Positions 43,003-52,093 of a stretch of 64,000 nucleotides of DNA are shown here, piece by piece. Origin of the DNA: MWDF01 sp964577435 (GTDB taxonomy: Bacteria > Bacillota > DTU025 > MWDF01); NCBI GenBank assembly GCA_964577435.1, contig CAZNZD010000001.1, positions 42,910 to 106,909 of the forward strand. The letters run 5' to 3'. The notes beneath the pieces are model-generated. The model saw only the letters and a program-made list of their open reading frames with translations, did not search any database and was not told where the DNA came from. A program made the position numbers and the translations under genes. Each line of letters starts with the position of its first letter. The first letter of the stretch is position 1.

Positions 43003-44403
43003 CTATCTTCCCCCCTGGCTTTCCTTCTCGGCCTTGACCTGGCCTCTCTTGCGCTCAACCCAGCCTTCCTTGTTCTCCTGCCTCGCCCTTGCGACCGCAA
43101 GCGCGCCCTCCGGCACGTCCTTGGTGACGGTGGATCCCGTCGCGATGTAGGAGCCGCGCCCGACCTTCACGGGGGCCACCAGGTTTGTGTTGGAGCCAAC
43201 GAACGCGTCGTCTTCTATGACGGTCCTGTGCTTCCTGAAGCCATCGTAGTTGCAGACGACCGTGCCGCAGCCGATGTTGACCCCCGAGCCCATGTCCGTA
43301 TCGCCTACGTATGAAAGGTGGGGGACCTTGGAGCCCGCCCCTATGTTCGAGTTCTTTATCTCCACGAAAGATCCGGCCTTGGACCCCTCGCCCAGGACGG
43401 TGCCCGGCCTTATATAGGCGTAGGGGCCCACCTTGCAGGCCGGTCCCACTCTACAGTCCCTGAGGTATGAATGGCATACCTCAGAGCCGCGCCCGACCTC
43501 CGACGACTCCATGGTGGCGCCCGGGCCTATCTGGCATTCAGGGCCTATCACGGTCCTTCCGTAAAGCACGGTGAAGGGATGCAGCACGGTGTCCTGCCCC
43601 ACCTCCACCTCCTCCTCCACGAAAGTGTTGGAGGGGGAGACTACGGTTACGCCCGACGCCATAAGCTCAGAAAGCTTCCTTGCACCGAGTATCCTCTGGG
43701 CTTCGGCGAGATCCTGCCTGCTGTTGATTCCGATTCCCTCGTCGGGATCTTCCAGCACGACCGCACCGATGGGATGCCCCGCCTGGTATAGGACCTTAAT
43801 CGCATCGGTGAGATAGTACTCGCCCTGGGCGTTATCGTTTCCAATGTAGCGGAGCGCATCCAGGAGCGCCTCCGATTCGAATGCGATTATGCCGGTGGAT
43901 ACTTCCCTGACCTGCCTAACGGCATCGCTTGCGTCCTTGTATTCTATTATATCGGTGAATTCCCCGAATGCGTCCCGCACTATCCTGCCGTACGATGCCG
44001 GATCGTCCAGCTCCATGCTCAGCACGGTTGCGGCGTACCCTCCGGAAATGTGCATGTCGATGAGCCTTCTTATGGTGGATGGCCTTGTGGCGGGGACGTC
44101 TCCGGGTATCACCAGCACTGTCCCCCTGTAAGTTTCAAGGAGCTCCTTCGCCTGCATGACTGCGTGGGCCGTGCCCAGCCTCTCATGCTGCCAGAATATC
44201 TCGGACCTCCCGTCGATGTGCTCAGTAAGGGCTTCCCCCATGTGGCCTACGACTGTGGCTATCCTGTCGCAGCCTGCCTTCTGGAGGTTCGCGATGACAT
44301 GGTCGATTACGGTGCGGCCGTTCACCTTGTGCAGAACCTTGGGCAGCGAGGACTTCATGCGCTTTGACATCCCAGCAGCCAGGATTAGCCCTGCGAATGG
44401 CAT
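43003..44403 (-). CDS. glmU: Bifunctional N-acetylglucosamine-1-phosphate uridyltransferase/glucosamine-1-phosphate acetyltransferase
   Basis: A 466-residue enzyme making UDP-GlcNAc for peptidoglycan. LILAAGMSKRMKSSLPKVLHK is the uridyltransferase nucleotide loop; QHERLGTAHAVMQAKE is typical. From about residue 250 the hexapeptide-repeat left-handed helix begins, with YIRPGTVLGEGSKAGSFVEI, then KNSNIGAGSKVPHLSYVGD and NIGCGTVVCNYDGFRKH, where the acetyltransferase residues lie. It is gene gcaD of the B. subtilis cluster. An extended -10 promoter is found about 100 bases upstream, so glmU probably starts the glmU-prs-pth transcript. Confidence 0.96.
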   Translation of the reverse strand: MPFAGLILAAGMSKRMKSSLPKVLHKVNGRTVIDHVIANLQKAGCDRIATVVGHMGEALTEHIDGRSEIFWQHERLGTAHAVMQAKELLETYRGTVLVIPGDVPATRPSTIRRLIDMHISGGYAATVLSMELDDPASYGRIVRDAFGEFTDIIEYKDASDAVRQVREVSTGIIAFESEALLDALRYIGNDNAQGEYYLTDAIKVLYQAGHPIGAVVLEDPDEGIGINSRQDLAEAQRILGARKLSELMASGVTVVSPSNTFVEEEVEVGQDTVLHPFTVLYGRTVIGPECQIGPGATMESSEVGRGSEVCHSYLRDCRVGPACKVGPYAYIRPGTVLGEGSKAGSFVEIKNSNIGAGSKVPHLSYVGDTDMGSGVNIGCGTVVCNYDGFRKHRTVIEDDAFVGSNTNLVAPVKVGRGSYIATGSTVTKDVPEGALAVARARQENKEGWVERKRGQVKAEKESQGGR

Positions 44404-44504
44404 GACTTCATTCCTCCATATAGAGGCCTGGGCCTCTTCTTACCCGCGTTTAACGACTTCTATGCCTTCGGCGCGGATTCCTTCAACTTCGGACAACGCA
44501 GAAT

Positions 44505-44513
44505 ATTATAGCA
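44505..44513 (-). promoter_or_regulatory. Extended -10 promoter upstream of glmU
   Basis: The minus strand reads TGCTATAAT at 44513-44505, a perfect extended -10 element about 100 bases before the glmU ATG. The -35 region is weak. Confidence 0.6.
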
Positions 44514-44654
44514 TGTAGGGGCGGCCGATTTCCTTAAGCACTTTTAGCTGCATGTTCAGCTCCTTCGGCCTATAAATTAATTCAATAAAGGAAATAACTT
44601 GCGGGGCGTTGAATACCTAAGCGCTACAGATCAGCCATATCTGGGGGTGTTTGC

Positions 44655-45362
44655 ATGAACAGGAGGGTTGCAGCGCTGGCGATAGTGTCGATCCTCGCGG
44701 CACTTCTCCTTTCCGGCTGCTCGACAACGTACTTCTTCAGCTTCAGGGAGGAGGGCGACCTGGGAAACGATGAAGGCGACTGGTACATGGAGGACTGGTA
44801 CCTCTCCGCATCCTCCGCCTCTCCGGCCATCGGCGGAGACTACTCATTCGCCGATAAGGGCTTGTCCCTAAGGGGCAAGGCGATTACATGTCCTTTCAGG
44901 TTCAGCGGCGACTTCACATATATTGTGCGCTTCTGGGTATATGCGGATGATACGCATGATCTTTTCTTCGGGTTGGACATGGCCGACGCCCCGCTTCTTG
45001 ACTCGGCCGACAGCTTCCTCTGCCTGGAGGGCCTGGATGTAGGGTCTGACGAGGAGGCCCATGCCTACTATGAGGAATCCGGGCTGTTCATGATCATGCC
45101 CATAGAGGAACCTATGCCCGGCCTCGTCAGGTCCGGAAGGAACGTATATGAGCTTAAGAAGAAGGGCGACAGCGTGACGATGAGGGTGAACGGCACCTTA
45201 ATTGGCGAACTCGAGCTTGAGGATTATGCTTCGGAGTGGTTCGCCCCCTGCATATCATCGCAGATCTTCTTTCCTTACGATGGAGACTTCGGTATGTTCG
45301 TCGAGAGCGTGAAGGTCATCTACGAGGAAGGGATGGTAGACGAGACACCTATTCCAGTCTGA
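44655..45362 (+). CDS. Predicted lipoprotein of unknown function
   Basis: A 235-residue protein with a lipoprotein signal: hydrophobic VAALAIVSILAALL then lipobox LSGC with the cysteine near residue 22. The mature part is acidic and rich in aspartate, glutamate and aromatic residues, for example DLGNDEGDWYMEDWYLS. Segments such as FTYIVRFWVYADDTHDLFFG and VTMRVNGTLIGELELEDY look like a beta-sandwich (concanavalin-like) fold, an inference only. GGGGGTG precedes the ATG. A terminator follows. Confidence 0.8.
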   Translation: MNRRVAALAIVSILAALLLSGCSTTYFFSFREEGDLGNDEGDWYMEDWYLSASSASPAIGGDYSFADKGLSLRGKAITCPFRFSGDFTYIVRFWVYADDTHDLFFGLDMADAPLLDSADSFLCLEGLDVGSDEEAHAYYEESGLFMIMPIEEPMPGLVRSGRNVYELKKKGDSVTMRVNGTLIGELELEDYASEWFAPCISSQIFFPYDGDFGMFVESVKVIYEEGMVDETPIPV

Positions 45363-45385
45363 ACCGGGCAGGTTCCGGAAGTGAC

Positions 45386-45426
45386 GCTGCCGGGGCGCTA
45401 TCATGGCCCCGGCAGCTAATCTTTTA
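45386..45426 (+). terminator. Terminator after the lipoprotein gene
   Basis: GCTGCCGGGGC (45386-45396) pairs perfectly with GCCCCGGCAGC (45406-45416), followed by TAATCTTTTA. It also lies at the end of the convergent gene. Confidence 0.88.
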
Positions 45427-45447
45427 TGCAGTCTGGAACCCAAAGCG

Positions 45448-46422
45448 CTATAGAGGCAGGGATATCCTGAACCTGCACCTGGCATCGCCGGCAAGGACCG
45501 ATTCCAGCACCTCGCATCCAAGCTTCCTGCCGAAAATCACTTCCCAGGACTTCTTATGGAAGCCGGCGCTGCAGCGGCAGAACTCAGAATCGACCGGCCC
45601 TTCCTCAGAAAGGATGGACTCTCTTGCCCACGGGCAATGGCAGTAGAGGTATCTTCTCCTCCGTGGGTCCTCCTCTGCAAGCCATTCCTTCGTCCTGAAG
45701 GGGATCTTGGTCATGAACAGCTCGCTTCCTTCCCTTCTGCCGAAGGCTATCTCAGGGTCGGACTTCACATATGCTATGACCTGGGGGGTGATCTCCTGTC
45801 CGAAGAAGGGTCTACCCTCCGCCATATGCTCCTCAAGCGTCCTTATGAACTCCTTCTTCTTCTCCTCGATGTAGGCATCCACATCTCCCAGCCTCTCAAA
45901 AAGATCCCTGTCGGGGATGTAATGCGAATCCTCCAGGCGCCTGAAGCTGGAATCATATAGCCTGTCCCTCTGCTCGTCGGTCAGCGACGCCTTCACCTCG
46001 GCTACGACTGTCCGTGTGGCTGAGGCCTTGTCCTTGAAGGATGTGCCTGGAGATATGGGTCCTATCATCCCGAAGATGCGGTCCCTTTCCTCGGGGCCTG
46101 CCACTTCCTCCAGCTTGCCGTACATGCCGTCAAGCGCCTCGACCCCGTCCAGGTACATGAAAGCCGTCTGATAGACTTCGTCGTTCTTGGTGAAAAAGCC
46201 GTACCTCAGTATGGCGAGCATGTTCTCAAATGAATCCTCGCCTGATTCCAAAAGGGAATCTATCAGGCTCAGCGCAGCCCTTCTGCCGCAGCCCGTACCA
46301 GGCGGGCCGTTTCTCGAGGAAAGCATGGTGTCCAGATGGTCCGCTATGCACATCTGCCTTGAGGCCGCGTCATCGTCCAGCCCTTTGCCCTTGAGATACT
46401 TTAGGAAACCCTCTCTGTCCAT
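45448..46422 (-). CDS. Cysteine-containing protein of unknown function (DUF6144-like)
   Basis: A 324-residue soluble protein. The C-terminal part has YLYCHCPWARESIL, then EFCRCSAGFHKKSWEVIFG and VLESVLAGDARCRFRISLP, a pattern of paired cysteines and a closing beta strand that I associate with the DUF6144 group and, more loosely, with 4-vinyl-reductase-like ligand domains. The N-terminal part is helical. A GAGGTG ribosome site precedes the ATG. Its function is not known; a metal or small-ligand sensor is a guess from the cysteines. Confidence 0.7.
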   Translation of the reverse strand: MDREGFLKYLKGKGLDDDAASRQMCIADHLDTMLSSRNGPPGTGCGRRAALSLIDSLLESGEDSFENMLAILRYGFFTKNDEVYQTAFMYLDGVEALDGMYGKLEEVAGPEERDRIFGMIGPISPGTSFKDKASATRTVVAEVKASLTDEQRDRLYDSSFRRLEDSHYIPDRDLFERLGDVDAYIEEKKKEFIRTLEEHMAEGRPFFGQEITPQVIAYVKSDPEIAFGRREGSELFMTKIPFRTKEWLAEEDPRRRRYLYCHCPWARESILSEEGPVDSEFCRCSAGFHKKSWEVIFGRKLGCEVLESVLAGDARCRFRISLPL

Positions 46423-46558
46423 ACCGCACCTCGCGAGATAAGATATACATTAATTATTGCATACGAGCGAATATATTTCCACTTGCCGTATATAGCATTC
46501 AACGTCTCCCGCAAAAGGGCGGTTTTCTGCCTAATGCCCCTCTGAACTGCGCTTTATC

Positions 46559-46587
46559 TTGACAAAAGTCTTGTTTTGCTGTATATT
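46559..46587 (+). promoter_or_regulatory. Strong sigma-70/A promoter
   Basis: TTGACA (46559-46564) and TATATT (46582-46587) are separated by exactly 17 bases. Transcription should start near 46595, leaving about 120 bases of untranslated leader before the small membrane protein gene. Confidence 0.85.
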
Positions 46588-46594
46588 TGTTCAT

Positions 46595-46715
46595 AGATTT
46601 TCATGCGTTCTTCTACGCGTCACCACAGATAATGGAAAAGTGATGGCTTTGCCGTTCGGGCAGGCTGCATAGCAATCGGCCCGAATCTCCTCCGCGCCTT
46701 TGAAAGGAGGTATTC
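46595..46715 (+). promoter_or_regulatory. Structured 5' leader, possible cis-regulatory RNA
   Basis: The leader can form a TCAC/GTGA stem, then a perfect 7-bp TTCGGGC/GCCCGAA hairpin with a long loop, and finally CCTCC (about 46690) can pair with GGAGG of the ribosome site just before the ATG, hiding it. This ordered set of hairpins ending in ribosome-site sequestration is typical of riboswitches or attenuators. I could not match it to a known class. Confidence 0.45.
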
Positions 46716-47075
46716 ATGAGCAGATACGTGTTAAACCTCATCGTCGCGTTCTTCGCGCTTAACATCGCCTTCGATTTGATCGGAATCTCTGGATCCTCCA
46801 AAGAGAGCAAAGAACCTTCTATAGATGCCGATTTGGATATTGAGGGCGGGAAGCTGCCCCCCTCGGCGGTAATACTTCTGCCTTTCACTGTCGCATATTC
46901 CGTAGTATGCTTCGTCATCTCCTATGTCGTGCTTACCCTTTTCCGAACGCTGTCGCTCATCTCTGCACTCCTCCGCTTCCTGGGCCTTGCCTCGGCGAAC
47001 GAGACTAAGGCCGCCATGCTGTGGTCCCTTGCCGCAGTACGCTCCCTATCCAGAGGTAAGGCGGGCGCTAAATAG
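46716..47075 (+). CDS. Small membrane protein of unknown function
   Basis: A 119-residue protein with two membrane segments (LNLIVAFFALNIAFDLIGI at the N-terminus and VILLPFTVAYSVVCFVISYVVLTL in the middle), an acidic loop between them and a basic tail. GAAAGGAGG precedes the ATG. It is under the strong promoter at 46559 and behind the structured leader. No family recognised. Confidence 0.7.
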   Translation: MSRYVLNLIVAFFALNIAFDLIGISGSSKESKEPSIDADLDIEGGKLPPSAVILLPFTVAYSVVCFVISYVVLTLFRTLSLISALLRFLGLASANETKAAMLWSLAAVRSLSRGKAGAK

Positions 47076-47177
47076 GTTGCACGCAGCAGTATCGATCACA
47101 AATCAATCCATTCCGACAATAATTCCTGCTTTATGGTGCTATAATGATGCTGCCCATTCTATTCCGGGAGTGATTCG

Positions 47178-50100
47178 ATGGATCGCTGCCAGGTTTCAGT
47201 TGTTAGCGAAGGTATATACGACGAGATGATTACAAGGGCCCTCGAGGAGTCCCTTAATCAGATTAACGCAAGCGAGTATGAAATCGTCAGGGAGGCGATA
47301 TCCGCACCATCATCAGCGGATGTGCTGTCCCAGTTTATGCGCGGCGCGATAAGAAAAGGTCTATACATAGTCGGAGAGAAAGCTTCTGCAGGGAATGCAG
47401 AGGAAGCCCAGATTTCATTATGCAACGACATAATCCGTCGATTATCTGCCGCAACCGGAGACGACGGGCTTCTTGATATGTTAATCGATAACAGGATGGA
47501 GAAGCTGCTTGCAGTGCTCAATAGGGCCGTGCGCCGTTATACATTGTCAGATGGCAAGCTCCACAGGCCTGATACCCCGCTCTCGGTTTCTGCCCTGTTC
47601 ACCGGATCCGGAAGTGAACCTTCGCTTGCAAGCCAGCTTCGAAAGGAGATCGCCACTTCAGATTCAGTGGACCTTCTTGTTTCTTTTATCCGATGGAGCG
47701 GCTTAAGGTTAATAATTGATGAGTTAAAGAGGCTTTCAGAAAGAGGAAGGATACGTGTCATAACCACCTGCTACATGGGCGCCACAGAGGTCAAATGCGT
47801 TGATGAGCTGATGAAGATAGGGAACACAGAGCTCAAGATTAACTACGATACAAGGTCTACCAGGCTACATGCCAAGGCTTACATATTCCATAGGTCTAGC
47901 GGAATGGACACAGCTTACATCGGTTCATCCAACATCAGCGGCCCGGCACTGGGATCGGGCCTTGAATGGAACATGAAGGCTGCAAGCGATGACCTTCCCC
48001 ACATAATCACAGGGGTAAACGCCGCTTTCGAGACCTATTGGAACGACCCCGACTTTCAAAGCTACTCGACACAGGACAAGGGAAAGCTAATTGCGGCACT
48101 TAAAGCTGAATCCGGTAGTGACGGCATGGCATATGAACCCATGTTCGTAATCCAGCCATTTCCCTTTCAGAAGCAGGTTCTTGAGCGTCTAGAGGCGGAA
48201 AGGCTGCTTCATGGGCGGACCAGGAATCTCGTGGTGGCTGCGACAGGCACCGGCAAGACTGTCATCTCCGCATTCGATTACAAGTCATTCAGGGGTAGGA
48301 ATCCCGATTCTAAGTGCCGTTTCCTTTTCGTCGCACACAGGAAGGACATTCTAGACCAGAGTCTGAGGTGCTACAGAAACGTGCTGCTGGACCAAAACTT
48401 TGGGGAGCTTTACTACGGTGAGACTGAAGTATCATCCTTCGATCACCTGTTCGCCTCCATACAGAGCATCAATTCGAAGGAGCTCTGCGAGGCGCTACCT
48501 TCTGATTTCTACGACTTCATTGTCGTGGATGAATTCCATCATTCGGCCGCAGAGAGCTACAGACAGATATTGGACCACTTCAAGCCGAAGGTCCTTCTAG
48601 GCCTTACAGCGACTCCTGAAAGGATGGACGGCAGGGATATTTGTCAGGAGTTCTTCGATGGCCGAATGGCAGCCGAGATAAGACTTCCGGAGGCTATTAA
48701 CAGACAGCTTCTCGTTCCCTTCCAATATTTCGGTATTACTGACACTGCAGACTTAAGCGATGTCAGGTTCGTCCGGGGCAGGTATGACGCAGGAGCCCTT
48801 GAGCGCATCTATACAGGAGATGATGCGCGGGCTGGGCTCATCGCCGATGCTGTGGAGAGGTATGTCGCAGACCTGGGAAAAGTCAGGGGTCTAGGATTCT
48901 GCGCCGGTATCAATCATGCGATCTATATGTCGGAGGCGTTCAACCGCTGTGGAATCCCATCAGAGGTTCTTGAAGGCAAGTCATCGCAGCAAGATAGAAG
49001 GGCCGCGGTCGGAAGGCTTAAGAAGGGCGAGATAAAGTTCATATTCACTGTCGACTTATATAACGAAGGGGTGGATATTCCCTTCGTGAACACGATTCTG
49101 CTTCTAAGACCGACAGAAAGCCTCACTATATTCCTTCAGCAGCTGGGCAGGGGCTTAAGGCTATACGAGGGGAAGAATGAGCTTACGGTGCTTGACTTCA
49201 TCGGTAACGCAAACTCCCAGTACGACTTCGAAAGCAAGTTCCGTGCGCTGCTTTCCAGAACCAGGCACCCTCTTAAGGAGGAAATCTATAATGGCTTCCC
49301 TTCGCTTCCCAGAGGATGCAGCATCAGCCTCGAAAAAGTTGCACAGGAGCATGTTCTGGAGAACATACAAGGGGCGATAATCAACAAACGTTATCTTGTA
49401 AGGGCGCTGGGGCAGTACAAGGGCAGTGGATCGGCACCTTCGCTTGAGGAGTTCATAGCTAACCATCCTAACGTAAGGCTTGCCGATATTTACAGCAAGG
49501 GAACCTATTCCTGGCTCTGCTGCGAAGCAGGACTGATTTCGTCGAAGCCTTCCGCAATCGATGGCGAAGACAAGCTAAAGAATGCTCTTTTCAGGTTGCA
49601 GCAGTGCGACTCGAGGAGGCTTATCGACTTTATGCTAGCAGTCCTCGATGTAGGCAAAATTGGCTCATTTACCGAAGAGGAAAACCGCATGCTTCTTATG
49701 TTCAACTACACTCTCTGGGGGCTCCCTCCGGTGGAATTGGGATATCCAGATGCTAAAAGCGCTTTGAAGATTCTTGACCGTTTTCCTGGCATAAGGAATG
49801 AGGCAATCAGCATATTGAAGATAATCCGTAATAGAATCTCCTTCATAGACGAGAGGCTTAACCTCGGATATACTTGCCCGCTCGACCTGCACTGCAGCTA
49901 TACGCGAGATCAGATTCTAGCCGCCCTGGGACGATACACAGATGAGTCAAAACCCGACTTCCGCGAAGGCGTTCTTCATATCAAGGACCTCGACAACGAC
50001 ATTCTTCTCGTCAATCTTCTGAAAGACGAGAAGAGCTTCTCACCGACTACAATGTACAAGGATTATGCTATTAGCCCAAGCTTGTTTCATTGGCAGACCC

Positions 50101-50351
50101 AGAGCACGGTTTCTTCAGGCAGCAATACCGCATCTAGGTATATGTCGCGTGATGGAATCCACGGCAGGGTGCTACTTTTCGCAAGGGAATCGAAAAAGGG
50201 CGAGCACGGTATGCCAATGCCCTATATGTACCTTGGCCCTGCAAGGTTCGTCGATGCCCAAGGATCGCGCCCGGTAAGCATAAGATGGCATCTTGAGCGT
50301 CCGATGCCTGCCGATTTTACGTCCATAGCAATGACTGCTGCTATAGGTTAA
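47178..50351 (+). CDS. PLD-nuclease/SF2 helicase/DUF3427 fusion, probable defence protein
   Basis: A 1057-residue protein. Residues about 130-280 form a phospholipase D-like nuclease domain with LHAKAYIFHRSSGMDTAYIGSSN (HxK and GSSN; the usual aspartate is histidine, as in relatives). A superfamily 2 helicase follows: ATGTGKTVIS (about 355-364), IVVDEFHHSA, LTATPERMDG and QQLGRGLRLYEGK. The last 250 residues resemble DUF3427. This architecture occurs in bacterial defence islands and probably acts on nucleic acid. A GGGAG ribosome site lies eight bases before the ATG. It sits alone within the block that splits glmU from spoVG. Confidence 0.87.
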   Translation: MDRCQVSVVSEGIYDEMITRALEESLNQINASEYEIVREAISAPSSADVLSQFMRGAIRKGLYIVGEKASAGNAEEAQISLCNDIIRRLSAATGDDGLLDMLIDNRMEKLLAVLNRAVRRYTLSDGKLHRPDTPLSVSALFTGSGSEPSLASQLRKEIATSDSVDLLVSFIRWSGLRLIIDELKRLSERGRIRVITTCYMGATEVKCVDELMKIGNTELKINYDTRSTRLHAKAYIFHRSSGMDTAYIGSSNISGPALGSGLEWNMKAASDDLPHIITGVNAAFETYWNDPDFQSYSTQDKGKLIAALKAESGSDGMAYEPMFVIQPFPFQKQVLERLEAERLLHGRTRNLVVAATGTGKTVISAFDYKSFRGRNPDSKCRFLFVAHRKDILDQSLRCYRNVLLDQNFGELYYGETEVSSFDHLFASIQSINSKELCEALPSDFYDFIVVDEFHHSAAESYRQILDHFKPKVLLGLTATPERMDGRDICQEFFDGRMAAEIRLPEAINRQLLVPFQYFGITDTADLSDVRFVRGRYDAGALERIYTGDDARAGLIADAVERYVADLGKVRGLGFCAGINHAIYMSEAFNRCGIPSEVLEGKSSQQDRRAAVGRLKKGEIKFIFTVDLYNEGVDIPFVNTILLLRPTESLTIFLQQLGRGLRLYEGKNELTVLDFIGNANSQYDFESKFRALLSRTRHPLKEEIYNGFPSLPRGCSISLEKVAQEHVLENIQGAIINKRYLVRALGQYKGSGSAPSLEEFIANHPNVRLADIYSKGTYSWLCCEAGLISSKPSAIDGEDKLKNALFRLQQCDSRRLIDFMLAVLDVGKIGSFTEEENRMLLMFNYTLWGLPPVELGYPDAKSALKILDRFPGIRNEAISILKIIRNRISFIDERLNLGYTCPLDLHCSYTRDQILAALGRYTDESKPDFREGVLHIKDLDNDILLVNLLKDEKSFSPTTMYKDYAISPSLFHWQTQSTVSSGSNTASRYMSRDGIHGRVLLFARESKKGEHGMPMPYMYLGPARFVDAQGSRPVSIRWHLERPMPADFTSIAMTAAIG

Positions 50352-50398
50352 TCGATTCTTTTCCTTTCCGTAATATTTATTACCGATTCCTTTGAGAC

Positions 50399-50425
50399 TA
50401 TATCCTACTATATCGGTAGGATATA
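50399..50425. repeat. Perfect palindrome upstream of the DUF438 gene
   Basis: TATATCCTAC (50399-50408) and GTAGGATATA (50416-50425) are a perfect 10-bp inverted repeat with a 7-base centre, about 40 bases before the start codon. With no T run it reads better as a regulator-binding site than as a terminator. Confidence 0.6.
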
Positions 50426-50462
50426 TTTCCATCAGAACGGATTCACATAGGAGGAGATACAG

Positions 50463-51701
50463 ATGAGCGAGATGATACACAACGAGGCAGGAGCAAAGCT
50501 TGACCCCGCAAGGCAGCACCACCTTCAGAGGCTTATCATGGACCTGCACCGCGGAAGGTCCAAGGAGGAGGTTACCGCCGAGTTCAAGGCGCTGTTCGCC
50601 GGAGTAAGCTCAGAGGAAATCGCCGCAATAGAGGCAAAGCTTGTGTCTGAGGGCATGCCGGTGGAGGAGATAACCAGGATGTGCGACGTGCACGCCGCCA
50701 TAATGGGCACTTCCATAGAGGATATCCACATCCCGAAGAGCGCCTTGGAGACTCCCGGCCATCCCCTTAACCAGCTCGAAAGGGAGAACAGGGCCCTCGA
50801 TGACCTCATCTCGGAGAATCTCGCGCCCGCCCTCAGGGCATACTCAGCGGACCATTCCGAGGCTAACGGCTACCAGCTGCTGGAGGCCCTAAACGGCCTC
50901 GCGGATGTTGACAAGCACTACCTTAGGAAGGAGAACCTCATCTTCCCGTTTTTAGAGAAGGCCGGCATAACTGCGCCTCCTAAGGTGATGTGGGGAGTTC
51001 ACGATGAGATACGGGCCCTTATCAAAGGAGCGAAGGCGCTTCTTGTTGCCAAGAACCCGGAAGCGGCAAGGATAGCCTCGGAGGCGGCTCAGAAGGTCAC
51101 GGATATGATCTTCAAGGAGAGGAACATCCTGTTCCCCATGGTTACAAACGCCTTGAGCGAGGACGATTGGGTAAGGGTGGAGCGCGAAAGCGACGAGCTG
51201 GGTTACTGCCTGGTCGAGCCCCTTGCGAAATGGAAACCATCTAGGGCGGTACTCGGAGAAGCTTCCGAAGAGGGCGGCTATGAGGCGTCCGGAACCGCAC
51301 ACTCGGTGAACCTCGGAACCGGCTTCCTTACTCCCGAGCAGATAGGGCTCATGCTTGACCACATGCCCGTGGACATCACATTCATAGATGAGAACGATGT
51401 GGTCAGGTACTTCTCCAACTCCAAGGAGAGGATCTTCCCCAGAAACAAGACTATAATAGGAAGGCTTGTGCAGAACTGCCATCCGCCCAAGAGCATGGCC
51501 GTGGTGGAGCAGATACTTAACGATTTCAAGTCCGGTGCCAAGGACCACGAGGATTTCTGGATAAACATGAGGGGCATGATGGTCTACATCAGGTACTTCG
51601 CCGTGCGCGACGCAAAGGGCGCATACAAGGGCGCCTTGGAAGTCTCGCAGGAGATAAGCCCGATTAGGGCACTTACCGGCGAAAAGCGCATAATGTCATA
51701 A
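50463..51701 (+). CDS. DUF438/hemerythrin/PAS domain sensor protein
   Basis: A 412-residue soluble protein of a three-part type common in anaerobes. Residues about 15-85 form DUF438 (HLQRLIMDLHRGRSKEEV...). A hemerythrin-type region follows (KHYLRKENLIFPFLEK, MWGVHDEIRALI, IFKERNILFPM, with HxxxE-type ligands). From about 295 a PAS-like domain (DHMPVDITFIDENDVVRYFS, then VQNCHPPKSMAVVEQIL) closes the protein. It probably senses oxygen, nitric oxide or a redox ligand. AGGAGGAG precedes the ATG, and a perfect palindrome lies upstream. Confidence 0.9.
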   Translation: MSEMIHNEAGAKLDPARQHHLQRLIMDLHRGRSKEEVTAEFKALFAGVSSEEIAAIEAKLVSEGMPVEEITRMCDVHAAIMGTSIEDIHIPKSALETPGHPLNQLERENRALDDLISENLAPALRAYSADHSEANGYQLLEALNGLADVDKHYLRKENLIFPFLEKAGITAPPKVMWGVHDEIRALIKGAKALLVAKNPEAARIASEAAQKVTDMIFKERNILFPMVTNALSEDDWVRVERESDELGYCLVEPLAKWKPSRAVLGEASEEGGYEASGTAHSVNLGTGFLTPEQIGLMLDHMPVDITFIDENDVVRYFSNSKERIFPRNKTIIGRLVQNCHPPKSMAVVEQILNDFKSGAKDHEDFWINMRGMMVYIRYFAVRDAKGAYKGALEVSQEISPIRALTGEKRIMS

Positions 51702-51728
51702 CGAAAAGCTGCTATACTTGGAAAGAAG

Positions 51729-51753
51729 AGCCGCCCCGGACGGGCGGCTTTTT
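51729..51753 (+). terminator. Terminator after the DUF438 gene
   Basis: AGCCGCCC pairs with GGGCGGCT around a 5-base loop and is followed by a T run. Confidence 0.93.
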
Positions 51754-52093
51754 ATGCGCCCCGAATGCAAACCGGACCTCTGTTTACGATGTGACTTCTA
51801 TGGATGAGGCGATTAAACCCGAACTACCCGTGCTCGTGGTATTCTATGCGCAATCGTACGAACCATGTAAAAGCCTGTATAATAAGGCAAAGGATAGGGC
51901 ACGCTCATGCGATATAACGACGTTGTAGACTGAGCCACAAGACGACGGAAATAATCGAGCCGTTCAGAACCTCGCATTAACCTGTAAGGGTCGGGCCAAG
52001 CCAATTACAGGATGAGGCGAAGTTGCTTGTGATTGCAGCGTGAGAGGATATTTCAAACCATTGTTCGCAGTTAAATCAACGCAGGAGGTTTAT
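51754..52093. other. Gene-free interval before the S41 protease
   Basis: No gene is visible. A TATAAT at 51878-51883 could be a -10 box but has no good -35. The ribosome site of the protease (GGAGGT near 52083) closes the interval. Confidence 0.45.

Noticed and set aside
45448..46422. Naming this protein a 4-vinyl reductase or hydrolase
   Set aside because: Only the cysteine pattern and closing strand look similar; no catalytic motif could be identified.
46595..46715. Match of the leader to a known riboswitch class (c-di-GMP, fluoride or ZTP types were considered)
   Set aside because: Some short pieces look similar, but the conserved cores could not be aligned, so I report only a structured leader.
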